64,000 nt of DNA from Paraburkholderia sp. Tr-20389 (lineage in GTDB: Bacteria; Pseudomonadota; Gammaproteobacteria; Burkholderiales; Burkholderiaceae). The translations under genes were made by a program, and so were the position numbers. This document shows, piece by piece, positions 26,871 to 35,370 of the stretch. Location of the stretch: positions 558,001-622,000 of the forward strand of contig NZ_JAAGPD010000001.1 in the NCBI RefSeq assembly GCF_017104565.1, in the 5' to 3' direction. How positions within the stretch are numbered: position 1 is the stretch's first letter; each line of letters begins with the position of its first letter. The notes below the pieces were generated by a model, which searched no databases, was not told the origin of the DNA, and was given only the letters and a program-made list of their open reading frames with translations.

Positions 26871-27370
26871 CGATCGACCACGCACGTCTTCGTGCAGCGC
26901 GCGTCGCAGGTTCGTTGCTGCTCGCATCGTCGGCACTCGCGGCGCTTCCCGCGCACGCCGACTGCTTCGACGACGCAGCAGCGTGGCAGCATCTGAATCC
27001 TCTCGTGCTGCGCGCGATCGCGTGGCAGGAATCGCACAACAACGCCGACGCGACGCATGCGAACGCAAACGGCTCGATCGACTATGGCGTGATGCAGATC
27101 AATTCGATCCACCTGCCCGAACTCGCACGCTACGGCATCCGCCGCGATGCGCTGATGGTGCCGTGCAAGAACGTCTATATCGCAGCGTGGCATCTGCGCA
27201 AACAGGTGGTCCGCTATGGCAACACGTGGACAGCCGTAGGCGCTTATCATTCGGCGACGCCCGCACTGCGCGACGATTACGCGCGCCGCATCGCCGCGAT
27301 CATCGACGGCTGGTTGCGCGATCCCGCGCGCTCGGTGCCTGTGACAGCGGCATCGCTTGCCGCACGTTGA
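26867..27370 (+). CDS. T3SS-associated lytic transglycosylase (HpaH/IpgF-like)
   Basis: 167 residues from the ATG at 26867. Residues 1-31 are a signal peptide. The SLT domain has LVLRAIAWQESHNN with catalytic Glu55, SIDYGVMQINSIH, CKNVYIAAWHLRKQ and WTAVGAYHSAT. Such small enzymes (IpgF, Hpa2/HpaH) accompany T3SS loci and open the peptidoglycan for the apparatus in the periplasm. Position inside the hrp accessory block supports that role rather than general wall turnover. Confidence 0.88.
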   Translation: MTIDHARLRAARVAGSLLLASSALAALPAHADCFDDAAAWQHLNPLVLRAIAWQESHNNADATHANANGSIDYGVMQINSIHLPELARYGIRRDALMVPCKNVYIAAWHLRKQVVRYGNTWTAVGAYHSATPALRDDYARRIAAIIDGWLRDPARSVPVTAASLAAR

Positions 27371-27424
27371 GTCCGCGACACGGCGCGCCCGACGTATCTC
27401 GCGCGCCGCATCGCCTTGCATCGA

Positions 27425-28150
27425 TCAGACGTCGTTCTTCTGATTCAGGTCGCCCGACGACACCGACACCTGCGACGCATCGAACACCTGGTTGCCGCCG
27501 TCGCCCGTTTCCGGCTTCGTGAAGCCGCCCTTGCCGAACACCTGCGCGAGGCTCATCTTGCCGTCGCTGCGTCCTGTTTCGAGAATCGCCGCTTCCTTCG
27601 TTGCGCCGGAGTTGAGCGAGACCGAACCGTCCGCGCCCATATGGCCGACGTTGTTGCCGCTCGCGTTGTACAGGTTGCCTTGCGAGTCTTCCTGCAGATG
27701 CAACGCGTCCCCGCCCGCCTTGCTGTTGATCTTGATGTTGTGCATGCCCTGGCCGGCAGCGCCGAGACCGTTGTCGCCGGCCGTCGTGCCGACGGGCGAG
27801 CCGCTCGTCGAGCCAGTCGGAGCGCCCGCCGAAGGCATGCCGCCCGGCTGACCGCCCATCGACGTCGCCGGGTTTTGCGCTCCTTGCGCTCCTTGCGCTC
27901 CTTGCGCTCCTTGCGCTCCTTGCACGCCTTGCTGTCCGCCCAGCACGCCGGCCAGATCCTTAAGGAACTGGCTGACGTTATTCGAGCCGCCTGCGTTGTT
28001 CTGCTGGCCGTCGATCAGTTGCGACAGGTCTTGCAGCAACTTGCCGACATCGCCGCCCTGCCCCGGCACCGCTTGCGCCGAACCGCCCGTCATGCCGCCG
28101 ACGGGCGTGTAATTCACCGGGTTGAGAAAGGATTGGGTAATGGAGTTCAT
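27425..28150 (-). CDS. Harpin-like glycine-rich T3SS-secreted protein
   Basis: 241 residues from the ATG at 28150. No Cys, no signal peptide, rich in Gly, Asn, Gln and Ser: harpin composition. The N-terminal helix pair (VGKLLQDLSQLIDG at 35-48; NVSQFLKDLAGVLGG at 58-72) resembles that of the harpin-lysozyme protein. A GAQ repeat follows (about 77-92). Residues 135-241 form a separate, more polar region of unknown fold. It has a perfect PIP promoter at 28216-28277. Comparable proteins are PopA, HrpZ and Hpa1; direct homology to any one of them is not claimed. Confidence 0.78.
   Translation of the reverse strand: MNSITQSFLNPVNYTPVGGMTGGSAQAVPGQGGDVGKLLQDLSQLIDGQQNNAGGSNNVSQFLKDLAGVLGGQQGVQGAQGAQGAQGAQGAQNPATSMGGQPGGMPSAGAPTGSTSGSPVGTTAGDNGLGAAGQGMHNIKINSKAGGDALHLQEDSQGNLYNASGNNVGHMGADGSVSLNSGATKEAAILETGRSDGKMSLAQVFGKGGFTKPETGDGGNQVFDASQVSVSSGDLNQKNDV
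27877..27930 (-). repeat. Nine-base tandem repeat encoding Gly-Ala-Gln units
   Basis: Five perfect copies of GCGCTCCTT (27877-27921) and one degenerate copy (to 27930) lie inside the harpin-like gene and encode the GAQ repeat on the minus strand. The unit keeps the frame, so copy-number slippage would lengthen or shorten the protein without breaking it. Confidence 0.9.
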
Positions 28151-28215
28151 CGAATTCTCTCTGGTTAAAAAAGAAGACGAACCGGCGATCTTTGCCCGAT
28201 CCCGATTCAGTGTCG

Positions 28216-28277
28216 ACGATAGAGCGATGCGGGCAAGCGTCGCCCGCGCAGCGCGAAGCTGCGTGGCGCGTCGCGAA
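28216..28277 (-). promoter_or_regulatory. hrp (PIP) box promoter of the harpin-like gene
   Basis: Leftward: TTCGC-N15-TTCGC (28277-28253), 31 nt, then TATCGT (28221-28216). The harpin-like ATG follows 66 bases later. Confidence 0.8.
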
Positions 28278-28352
28278 TGACAGCGTGAATCGCCGCATGC
28301 AGCGCATCGAAACGTCACGGGCGTTCTTCATCGACACAACAAAACGGCACGC

Positions 28353-28414
28353 TTCGGCAAGCGGCACGACGCTTCGCGCATGCAAAGCCCAGAAGGCACT
28401 GGCGTACGCAGAAT
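28353..28414 (+). promoter_or_regulatory. hrp (PIP) box promoter of the HrpB1-paralogue/DUF3455 operon
   Basis: TTCGG-N15-TTCGC (28353-28377), 31 nt, then CAGAAT (28409-28414), which fits YANNNT. The gene starts 55 bases after the -10. It faces away from the harpin-like promoter in the same 318-base gap. Confidence 0.78.
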
Positions 28415-28468
28415 GCAGTGTCGGGCATGTGCCCGCTATCGTTCGTCAACTGTTCATGCGAGGCCGCC

Positions 28469-28927
28469 ATGTCGAATCTTCAATGCAGTCCATCCGTGCT
28501 CAACGCGATGATGTCCGTGTTCTCAGGCGGCATGCGCATCGGCGCCATGCCGGAGCTGCACGACGTACTCGGCGCGTTGCGCGCATGGCAGCCGGACAGC
28601 CCGCTCGCCGACGTGTGCGAAGCGCGTCTGCTGATCAATCAGACCGAGTGGCGCGAAGCGGCGAACCTGCTGCGCCATGTCACGAGCCGTCATGCGAATC
28701 TCCCCGTCGTGTCGGCGCTGTACGCACTGTGTCTCTACATGCAGCATGACGACGAGTGGCGCCGCGCCGCAGTGGAAGCCGTCGACACGAACAACGACAC
28801 GGCCATCGCAATCGTCGCGCGCTTTCTGAACGTGCCCGGCGACGACGCCGCGAGTGTTCACGGTCCCGATCTGTCGACTCGCGTGCTGTCGGCGATCGAA
28901 ACGAGCCGCGCGCTCGAACACAGCTGA
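28469..28927 (+). CDS. HrpB1/HrpK-family T3SS protein (paralogue)
   Basis: 152 residues from the ATG at 28469. It is a helical TPR-like protein: ALRAWQPDSPLADVCEARL, EWREAANLLRHVTSR and VSALYALCLYMQHDDEWRRAA match the pattern of the HrpB1 protein encoded at 40038-40631 (ALRALRPKVAEIETLAGVL, RWDEASRTLRDVID, AKAMYAYCLASQNDAGWRQWA). HrpB1 proteins are periplasmic or peptidoglycan-binding accessory factors of Hrp2 systems. This copy heads its own PIP-controlled operon. Confidence 0.78.
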   Translation: MSNLQCSPSVLNAMMSVFSGGMRIGAMPELHDVLGALRAWQPDSPLADVCEARLLINQTEWREAANLLRHVTSRHANLPVVSALYALCLYMQHDDEWRRAAVEAVDTNNDTAIAIVARFLNVPGDDAASVHGPDLSTRVLSAIETSRALEHS

Positions 28928-28932
28928 TCGTG

Positions 28933-29565
28933 ATGAATGCAGTTTCATTCACACGCGCAGCGACGACAGCCGGCGCGTCGGCGCTGATTCTGCTGGGTGC
29001 GGGATGCGCCACTGCACCGCAAGCCGTGCCTCAAACGGCCTTGCCGCCTGCGTTCGAACCTGGACAAGGCGAGTTACCCGACAGCACATTGCATGCACAG
29101 GGCGACATGCGCTACGTTTGCTCGCGGATGGACTCAAGCGCGCCACCGGCCGATTTCTCCGCATTGACGTGGCAGCCCGTCGGCACGCTCGCGCGGCTTT
29201 TCGACGACACAGGTCACGCCGTCGCGCTCGTCACACCCGAAGGCTATTACTCCGCGTATGACGGCAGCTATGTCGTCGCACGCGTGACAAACACCGTGCA
29301 GCCCGATCCGCAGACACTGCCGTGGACACGCGAAACGATCCGCTTCACGGCGGCATCGTCGAAGGGAGACGGACGTTTCGCACGAACGGCAGCGATCGTG
29401 CGCGCGCATACGATCGGCGGTCTGGCACCCGGCAGTTCATGCGATCAGGAAGGCACGAGCCTCGCGGTGCCCTATTTCGCGACGTATCTGATCTATCGGC
29501 ATGCGGATGCAGATACCAGCGCCGCAGCCCCTCGCACGACGCCCATCGGCATCACGGCGCCGTAA
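28933..29565 (+). CDS. DUF3455 lipoprotein in an hrp-type operon
   Basis: 210 residues from the ATG at 28933, five bases after the previous stop. Residues 1-25 are a lipoprotein signal with lipobox LGAGC. The mature part has DUF3455 features: MRYVC, LFDDTGHAVALVTPEGYYSAYDGSYV, LPWTRETIRF, AHTIGGLAPGSSCD and VPYFATYLIYRH. Family function is unknown, and members are usually outside T3SS loci. Close spacing to the HrpB1 paralogue implies co-expression. Confidence 0.78.
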   Translation: MNAVSFTRAATTAGASALILLGAGCATAPQAVPQTALPPAFEPGQGELPDSTLHAQGDMRYVCSRMDSSAPPADFSALTWQPVGTLARLFDDTGHAVALVTPEGYYSAYDGSYVVARVTNTVQPDPQTLPWTRETIRFTAASSKGDGRFARTAAIVRAHTIGGLAPGSSCDQEGTSLAVPYFATYLIYRHADADTSAAAPRTTPIGITAP

Positions 29566-29685
29566 CGCAATCGCCGCTCACATCGAAGACAGAAGAAAAA
29601 CCCAGCGCCGTTCGTTCCACCGAACTACACTCGAATCCGCATCCCCACCCAACGGCTCATTCCCCTAACGAGGAGCACGCCCGTC

Positions 29686-30930
29686 ATGGATACGGACCCG
29701 AAACGGATCGTCGTGATCGGCGCCGGTTTTGCCGGCCTGTGGAGCGCGCTCGGCGCCGCGCGCAAGCTCGATGAACTGCGCGTGCCAAGCGATCACATCG
29801 AAGTGGTCGTCATCAACGGCACGCCGTATCACAGCATTCGCGTGCGCAACTACGAGCAGCCGCTCGACGACACGCTCGTGCCGCTTGCCGACGTACTCGA
29901 TCCCGCCGGTGTGCGGCACATCCCGGGCACGGTCCGCTCGATCGAGCCGCACAACCGCCGCGTCGGCTACGACACCGACGAAGCACCTGCGCAATGGCTC
30001 GAATACGATCGCCTGATTCTTGCAGCGGGCAGCGCGCTGGTTCGCCCTGCGATCCCCGGATTGCACGAGTTCACTTTCGATGTCGACACGTTTCAGGGCG
30101 CGGCGCGCCTCCACGCTCACCTGCTCGAACTATGCGACCAACCGCCGTCGCCGGGACGCTTCACCGTCGTCGTGGTCGGTGCAGGACTGACGGGAATCGA
30201 ACTGGCCGCCGAATTGCCCGCGCGCTTGCGCAGCGTCGCAGGCGAGCATCAAAGCGACACGATTCGCGTGATACTTGCCGACCGTTCGCCCAGAATCGGC
30301 CAGGCGATGGGCGGCGCGCAGCCTGTGATCGAAGAAGCGCTCGTCGCCCAAGGCATCGAGTTGCTGCCCGGCGTGTCGCTGGATCGCGTGACGTGCGACA
30401 GCGTGCAATTCGCGGGAGGCAAGCTAATCGATGCAGGAACGGTCGTCTGGTGCGGCGGCATGCGCGCAAGTCCATTGACGGCGCAATTCCCGGTGACGCT
30501 CGATCCGTTCGGACGTGTTCCCGTCGATGCATTCCTGCGCGTCGACAATGTGCCGGGCGTGTTCGCAGCGGGCGATTGCGCGCGCCTCCTGATCGACGGC
30601 GAACGGCCATCCGTGATGTCGTGCCAGCATGGCCGTCCGATGGGGCGTTTCGCGGGCCACAACGCCGTCTGCGATTTGCTCGGTCTCGACATGCTGCCGC
30701 TCGGCATTGACTGGTACACGACCATTCTCGACCTCGGCCCCTGGGGTGCCGTGTACACGGAAGGCTGGGAGCGGCGCCTCGCCTCGCAGGGCGCCGCCGC
30801 CAAAGCGACCAAACGCACGATCAACTGCGAGCGCATCTATCCACCGCGCAACGGCAGCCGCGCCGACCTCTTCGCAGCCGCGGCGCCCGTCGTGCAGGCG
30901 CCGCCGTACACGGTTCGCGACGCGGACTGA
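29686..30930 (+). CDS. Type II NADH dehydrogenase-like FAD oxidoreductase
   Basis: 414 residues with GAGGAG before the ATG. Two Rossmann folds: FAD site VVIGAGFAGLWSALGAA at residue 9, NAD site VVVVGAGLTGIELAAELP near 165, and the second FAD contact FAAGDCARL near 288. A C-terminal membrane-contacting tail is plausible. The family passes electrons from NADH to quinone without pumping protons. It sits between the T3SS accessory block and the secretin with no PIP box, so it is probably unrelated to secretion. Confidence 0.83.
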   Translation: MDTDPKRIVVIGAGFAGLWSALGAARKLDELRVPSDHIEVVVINGTPYHSIRVRNYEQPLDDTLVPLADVLDPAGVRHIPGTVRSIEPHNRRVGYDTDEAPAQWLEYDRLILAAGSALVRPAIPGLHEFTFDVDTFQGAARLHAHLLELCDQPPSPGRFTVVVVGAGLTGIELAAELPARLRSVAGEHQSDTIRVILADRSPRIGQAMGGAQPVIEEALVAQGIELLPGVSLDRVTCDSVQFAGGKLIDAGTVVWCGGMRASPLTAQFPVTLDPFGRVPVDAFLRVDNVPGVFAAGDCARLLIDGERPSVMSCQHGRPMGRFAGHNAVCDLLGLDMLPLGIDWYTTILDLGPWGAVYTEGWERRLASQGAAAKATKRTINCERIYPPRNGSRADLFAAAAPVVQAPPYTVRDAD

Positions 30931-30952
30931 GATCGACTGGAACGCGCCGCGC

Positions 30953-32758
30953 TCAGAACTCGATCACGCGCGGCGTGAGCAACACGAGCCGCTCCATATG
31001 GCTGCTTTGATGCGTGCGCGAGCGGAACAGCGCGCCCAGCACGGGAATCTTCGACAGCACGGGCACGCCCGTATTCAGATTCGAGTCGTTGTCGACGCGA
31101 TAGCCCGCGATCAGCAGACTCTGTCCTTCCGACACGACGGCCTCGGTGTTGATCTCGCTCGTGCGGATCTCGGGAATGTCCTTCACGCTGTTGCCGGTCG
31201 GCTGGCCGTCTTCGACGTGCACCTGCAGCTTGATCTGCTGCGCGCCGTTCGCATCGACGACCATGGGCAGCACGCGCAGCGTATTGCCGACCTGCACGCT
31301 GAACAGATTGCTCGACGTGAAGCCCGAGACCGGGATGAAGAACTGCGTCTTGTTGTTCATCACCGCTTCGACGTTGTCGAGTGTCGCGACCTTCGGGCTG
31401 GCATCGATGCGCGCGAGGTTGGTCTGTTCCAGCGCATCGATTCGCGTGAGCAGATAGCGGCCCGCGTCGCCGACCACGGCCGTCAACGAGCCCCCCGTCG
31501 GCGTCGCTGTCGCGACCAGATTGCCCGCCGTATCGATCGACGAAAACGTCGGGCTCACGGTGCCGTTGAAGTTGTTCGCGTTGTTGCTGCCGCTGCCCGT
31601 CTGGAAATCGAAGTGGCTCGAATGCGCGTGCCAGTCGACGCCCAGCTGCTTGAGCGCGCCGTCGTCGATTTCGATGATGTGCGCTTCGATCTCGACCATC
31701 CTGCGCTTCACGTCGAGCCGGTCGATCAGTTGCTGATACTGGCCGACGCGATCGGGCAGATCGCGGATCAGCACGGAATTGGTCCGCGCGTCGGCCTGGA
31801 TCACGGGCAGCGACCCAGCGCCGTCCGGCACGGCCGCCGTCGCCGAACGGCCGCCGCCCTGACCGCCGGATCCGCCGCCCTGATTGCCGCCTGACGTGCC
31901 TCCATAGCCGCCGCCCGGCATCGCGCCGACCGGCCCGCCGCCCGCCGCCGCCACGCCGGCGAACACATCGGGCAGCGGCGGATTCACACCATTGCCGTTA
32001 TACGGCGAGCCGCCGTTCGTGCCGCCCTGCACGTCCGCGTAGGGACTGACCTGTTGCAGGTTCGCCGTGCCGTCCGTCGAGCCGCGCGACGTGCCCTGCT
32101 GGTCGCTGTCGCGCTCCGGGTGATAGAGGCTCGCCAGCACGTGGGCGACGCCCGGCACGACTTGCGTCTTGCCGTTCACGGTGATCGTATGGTCCGCCGC
32201 CCAGCCGTAGCGCAACGCATAGGCGCGCACTTCGCTGCCCGTGCGGCGGTTCGCGTTCTGGTCGAGGCGCGCGGCCACTTCGTCGACGAGCTGGATCAGC
32301 CGGTGCGGCCCCGTGATCAGCGCGACGCCTTGCTCGGGGTCGTAGACGATCGGGAAGCGGTCCGTGTCGAGTCCGATCTGCTTGAGCGTCGCGCGCAGGC
32401 TCTGCGTGCCGGCGAAGTCGAGCTTGATCACTTTGGTGGTCACGTCGTCGGCGGTGCTGATGGACAGCACGCTGCCGTCGTAGAACCACACGAAGCCGAA
32501 GGTGGCCGCCATCGTGTCGATGAACCTGCGCGGCGGCAGATCGAAGCGTCCCGACACCGTCCCCTGCACGTTCGGCGCGATCGTCGCGATGATGCCCTGG
32601 CTCGCGGCGAAGTCGCGCAGCACGTCTTTCAGGTCGCGGCTTTCGACCGAAATATGCACTTCGCCGGGCCGCCACGAGATCGGTGCGGCATGGCCCGCGT
32701 TGAGGCTCATCATCAACAGGGCGGCCGCGATCGCGCGGCGACGGAAGGTGAGTTTCAT
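30953..32758 (-). CDS. sctC: T3SS outer-membrane secretin SctC (HrcC)
   Basis: 601 residues with a signal peptide at 1-24. N-terminal N0/N1 domains (VEVSI-like SVESRDLKDVLRDFAASQG; PPRRFIDTMAATFGFVWFYDG) precede a Gly-rich linker (about 215-300) and the secretin core ending in PVLSKIPVLGALFRSR and ERLVLLTPRVIEF. It forms the outer-membrane ring of the injectisome. It lies 51 bases after the AraC activator gene on the same strand and probably shares its transcript. No PIP box was found directly upstream. Confidence 0.95.
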   Translation of the reverse strand: MKLTFRRRAIAAALLMMSLNAGHAAPISWRPGEVHISVESRDLKDVLRDFAASQGIIATIAPNVQGTVSGRFDLPPRRFIDTMAATFGFVWFYDGSVLSISTADDVTTKVIKLDFAGTQSLRATLKQIGLDTDRFPIVYDPEQGVALITGPHRLIQLVDEVAARLDQNANRRTGSEVRAYALRYGWAADHTITVNGKTQVVPGVAHVLASLYHPERDSDQQGTSRGSTDGTANLQQVSPYADVQGGTNGGSPYNGNGVNPPLPDVFAGVAAAGGGPVGAMPGGGYGGTSGGNQGGGSGGQGGGRSATAAVPDGAGSLPVIQADARTNSVLIRDLPDRVGQYQQLIDRLDVKRRMVEIEAHIIEIDDGALKQLGVDWHAHSSHFDFQTGSGSNNANNFNGTVSPTFSSIDTAGNLVATATPTGGSLTAVVGDAGRYLLTRIDALEQTNLARIDASPKVATLDNVEAVMNNKTQFFIPVSGFTSSNLFSVQVGNTLRVLPMVVDANGAQQIKLQVHVEDGQPTGNSVKDIPEIRTSEINTEAVVSEGQSLLIAGYRVDNDSNLNTGVPVLSKIPVLGALFRSRTHQSSHMERLVLLTPRVIEF

Positions 32759-32809
32759 GTTCGACGCTCAGGATAGGTGTAGTTCTGGCGATGTATGTTC
32801 ACAACGGGC

Positions 32810-34267
32810 TCAGCGATTCAACGTATCGGAAGGCGACTCGTTGAACTCGCGGCGATAGCTGTTGACGAGCGTCGAGCGGTTGCTGACGCCCCACTTCACG
32901 GCCGTCGCGAGGATGCCCTGTTCGTGCGCGCTGTCGTCGGCTTCGAGGTCCGCGCGAATGCGCTCCATGCGCAGCCGGCGGATGATCTCCGTCGGCGTCG
33001 AACCGAGGCTGGCCTTGAATGCGCTTTGCAGCGCGCGATCCGTCACGCCGATCTGCGCGGCGATCTCGCGGATCGACAGATCCTTCCGTTCGAGGTTGTC
33101 GAGCAGATAGCGATACGCGCGGCGGTAACGCGCGGGCAGACGCGTGCCGATATCGTCGAGTTGTTCCGGCGCTCGCGCGATGCGCTGGCCGTAACGTGCA
33201 AGCGCGCCCGCTTCGTCGCGGATGCAATTGACGGCGGCCAGCGCATAACGCGTGTACACCTCCAGCGATTCGCTGCTGCGCCCCTGAACATGACGCAGCT
33301 TCGCGAGGCAGTACAGATACTCGAGTTGCCGGTGGCTCTGCGGCATGCGCACTTCGGCCGTCAGCAGCGTGAGCATCGACTCCGCCAGCGACGACGCACC
33401 GCCCGCGAGACTCGCAAGCACGATCTCGATGCGCACCGCGCTCTGATAGTTCTGGATGCCCTGCTTGCCCGCCCAGTCGGCGTGCGCGAGCATCTGCTGC
33501 TGCGCGTCGCGTTCGCCGCCCGCGAGTTGCGCCAGCCGATCGAGAAACTCGACGCGCCCACGCAAGAGCGGATCGACGATCGCGCCCGTCAGCATGCGCA
33601 GCGCGGCGGGCCGCTGCGGCGCCACACGCGGCGCGGCGTCGCCCGTCAGGCCCACTTGCCAGTAGATATGATCGGAGAGCGCCGCGCGCGAACGCAGCGT
33701 GCTTTGCGCCTCGACATCGAAGCGCACGGTGCTCAGCAGGCGCTGCCAGCCGTCGGCGTTGGGCAGCGTGTCATCGTTCGAGGTCGCCTCGTCGAGCAGG
33801 TCTTCGAGCGTATCGAGCACGGCATCCGCATCGCGCAGACGGCCCACGCAGAACAGCACGCCGAACGCGCCGAACAGCGCGTCGAGCCGCAGCGCCGCGC
33901 TCGCCTGCGGATGATCGGCGATCTGCATGAAGCACGACATCGCCGTGCCGTAGCGGTAGCGAAACAGCGCCTGCCAGCCGGCATTGCGGCACGACGCGAA
34001 GCGCATGCCGTCCTTGTCGTCGCGCATGCGCTTTTGCGCTTCGCGGAACGAGTCGTCGGCATCGACCTCCATGCCGAGCGACAATTGCAGGTCGCCTTGC
34101 AATTGCAGCAGCGTGGCGGGCGTCGCGTCGTCGTGCTGATCCACGAGGCGCTGCACGTGCGCGGCGGCGACCTGCACATTGCCGTTGCGGATCAGGTCGA
34201 CGACATTGGCAGGCGCCGACGCCGCATTGAGCATCGACACGTACGGGAAGTAGTAGGTAACGAGCAT
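32810..34267 (-). CDS. hrpB: AraC-type T3SS activator, HrpB/HrpX family
   Basis: 485 residues from the ATG at 34267 (a longer frame to 34324 is possible). Residues 1-370 are an all-helical TPR-like region, as in HrpB and HrpX, not a cupin. The C-terminal 100 residues are a double HTH AraC domain (IREIAAQIGVTDRALQSAFKASLGSTPTEIIRRLRMERIRADL; WGVSNRSTLVNSYRREFNESPSDTLNR). HrpB/HrpX bind PIP boxes (TTCG-N16-TTCG), and several such boxes occur in this locus. The symbol follows Ralstonia usage; in Xanthomonas the equivalent is hrpX. Confidence 0.9.
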   Translation of the reverse strand: MLVTYYFPYVSMLNAASAPANVVDLIRNGNVQVAAAHVQRLVDQHDDATPATLLQLQGDLQLSLGMEVDADDSFREAQKRMRDDKDGMRFASCRNAGWQALFRYRYGTAMSCFMQIADHPQASAALRLDALFGAFGVLFCVGRLRDADAVLDTLEDLLDEATSNDDTLPNADGWQRLLSTVRFDVEAQSTLRSRAALSDHIYWQVGLTGDAAPRVAPQRPAALRMLTGAIVDPLLRGRVEFLDRLAQLAGGERDAQQQMLAHADWAGKQGIQNYQSAVRIEIVLASLAGGASSLAESMLTLLTAEVRMPQSHRQLEYLYCLAKLRHVQGRSSESLEVYTRYALAAVNCIRDEAGALARYGQRIARAPEQLDDIGTRLPARYRRAYRYLLDNLERKDLSIREIAAQIGVTDRALQSAFKASLGSTPTEIIRRLRMERIRADLEADDSAHEQGILATAVKWGVSNRSTLVNSYRREFNESPSDTLNR

Positions 34268-34401
34268 GGCTGGTTCCGTCGGAAGGCTCGCGCAGCGATT
34301 TTGGCGACGCTGCTGCATGAGCACGTTGAAACGATCGCGACGCTTTCGAACGAAATGTCGCGGCGACGGAATGCACTGTAGCCAAACCGGAATGTGAAAT
34401 T

Positions 34402-34476
34402 CTCAATAATCAGAGGAAAGAGTTGAGGCTTGAGTAAAGTTGAGAATGTGCGTTCGTCTCAGACAAGGACTCTCAA
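34402..34476. promoter_or_regulatory. A/T-rich TTGAG repeat cluster upstream of the AraC activator
   Basis: TTGAG occurs at 34423, 34430 and 34440, and its inverse CTCAA at 34402 and 34472, in a markedly A/T-rich part of the 245-base gap between sctT and the activator gene. ATTCTCAA and TTGAGAAT also form an inverted pair. No PIP box is present here, so these repeats may serve a different regulator such as the HrpG-like protein. This is a hypothesis. Confidence 0.4.
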
Positions 34477-34512
34477 CAAAACTCAGTTCCTTCGTGTGAG
34501 TGCGCGGGGACA

Positions 34513-35370
34513 TCACGGCGTCACATCGTGGGGACGAGGCGTTGCGTCCCGCTTCAGATCGGTGTCGCGATCGCTCATTTGCGCAATCGCACGCACCTGT
34601 TCCTTGAAGAGCCGCAGATCGAGCTGGTCCTGCACCTGATGCACGAACAGCCCCGCGAACACGGCGAGCATCAGCACCGTCACTGCTCCCTTGATCGGCT
34701 GGCTGAGGGCGCTCAGATCGAGTTTTTGCGCAGCCTTCGACGCGAGGTTCGCGCCGAGGTCGATCAGCAGCAGCACGAGCAGCATCGGCGCGGCGAGCTT
34801 CGCGATGGTCTGCATCAGCGTATCGGTCTGATGCATCGCGAACACGCCGAGAAAATCCGTCGACATCGGCTTGGTCGACGCAACGGGCCACCAGCGATAC
34901 GACTCGTACAGCGCCTCCAGCAGAAACTGCATGCCGCCGAGCGACCAGAACGCGACCGTCGCGATCTGGCCCAGCAACGTTGCCGACGGGGTCGATTGCT
35001 GCGAGAGCATGGGGTTGCTCAACTGTGCGTTGTTGAAGCCCGTCAGATTGTCGAGGTAGATGCCCGCGCCTTCCGCGACCCAGAATACGGTCGCCGCCGC
35101 GAAGCCCATCACCACCCCGATCAGCGTTTCGCGCAGCGCCGTCATCATCAGCGTGAAGCCCGTGAGCGAATCGGCGAACGACGGCGGCTGCGCAAGCGCG
35201 ACGAACAGCGTGAAGCTCAGCGCGACACCGTTGCGCAAGCGCCCTTGCAGCACGCCTTCCGCCGTCGGCGGGAAGAGCGTCATGATCGCGTAGAGCCGCA
35301 GCGAGCACACGCCGAGCACGGCGAGATGCTTGAGCAGCCACGGGCCATACAGTTGCAGCAACTCGGTCAT
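34513..35370 (-). CDS. sctT: T3SS export apparatus protein SctT (HrcT)
   Basis: 285 residues from the ATG at 35370, which overlaps the sctO stop (ATGA). Several membrane helices; VCSLRLYAIMTLFPPTAEGVLQGRLRNG and LRETLIGVVMGFAAATVFWVAEGAGIYLDNLTG are SctT/FliR-family segments. It is part of the SctRST entry portal in the inner membrane. Last gene of the leftward core operon. Confidence 0.95.
   Translation of the reverse strand: MTELLQLYGPWLLKHLAVLGVCSLRLYAIMTLFPPTAEGVLQGRLRNGVALSFTLFVALAQPPSFADSLTGFTLMMTALRETLIGVVMGFAAATVFWVAEGAGIYLDNLTGFNNAQLSNPMLSQQSTPSATLLGQIATVAFWSLGGMQFLLEALYESYRWWPVASTKPMSTDFLGVFAMHQTDTLMQTIAKLAAPMLLVLLLIDLGANLASKAAQKLDLSALSQPIKGAVTVLMLAVFAGLFVHQVQDQLDLRLFKEQVRAIAQMSDRDTDLKRDATPRPHDVTP

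Noticed and set aside
32759-32809. A hrp box directly upstream of sctC
   Set aside because: No TTCG-N16-TTCG pair exists in this gap or in the end of the AraC gene; sctC is more simply read from the activator transcript.
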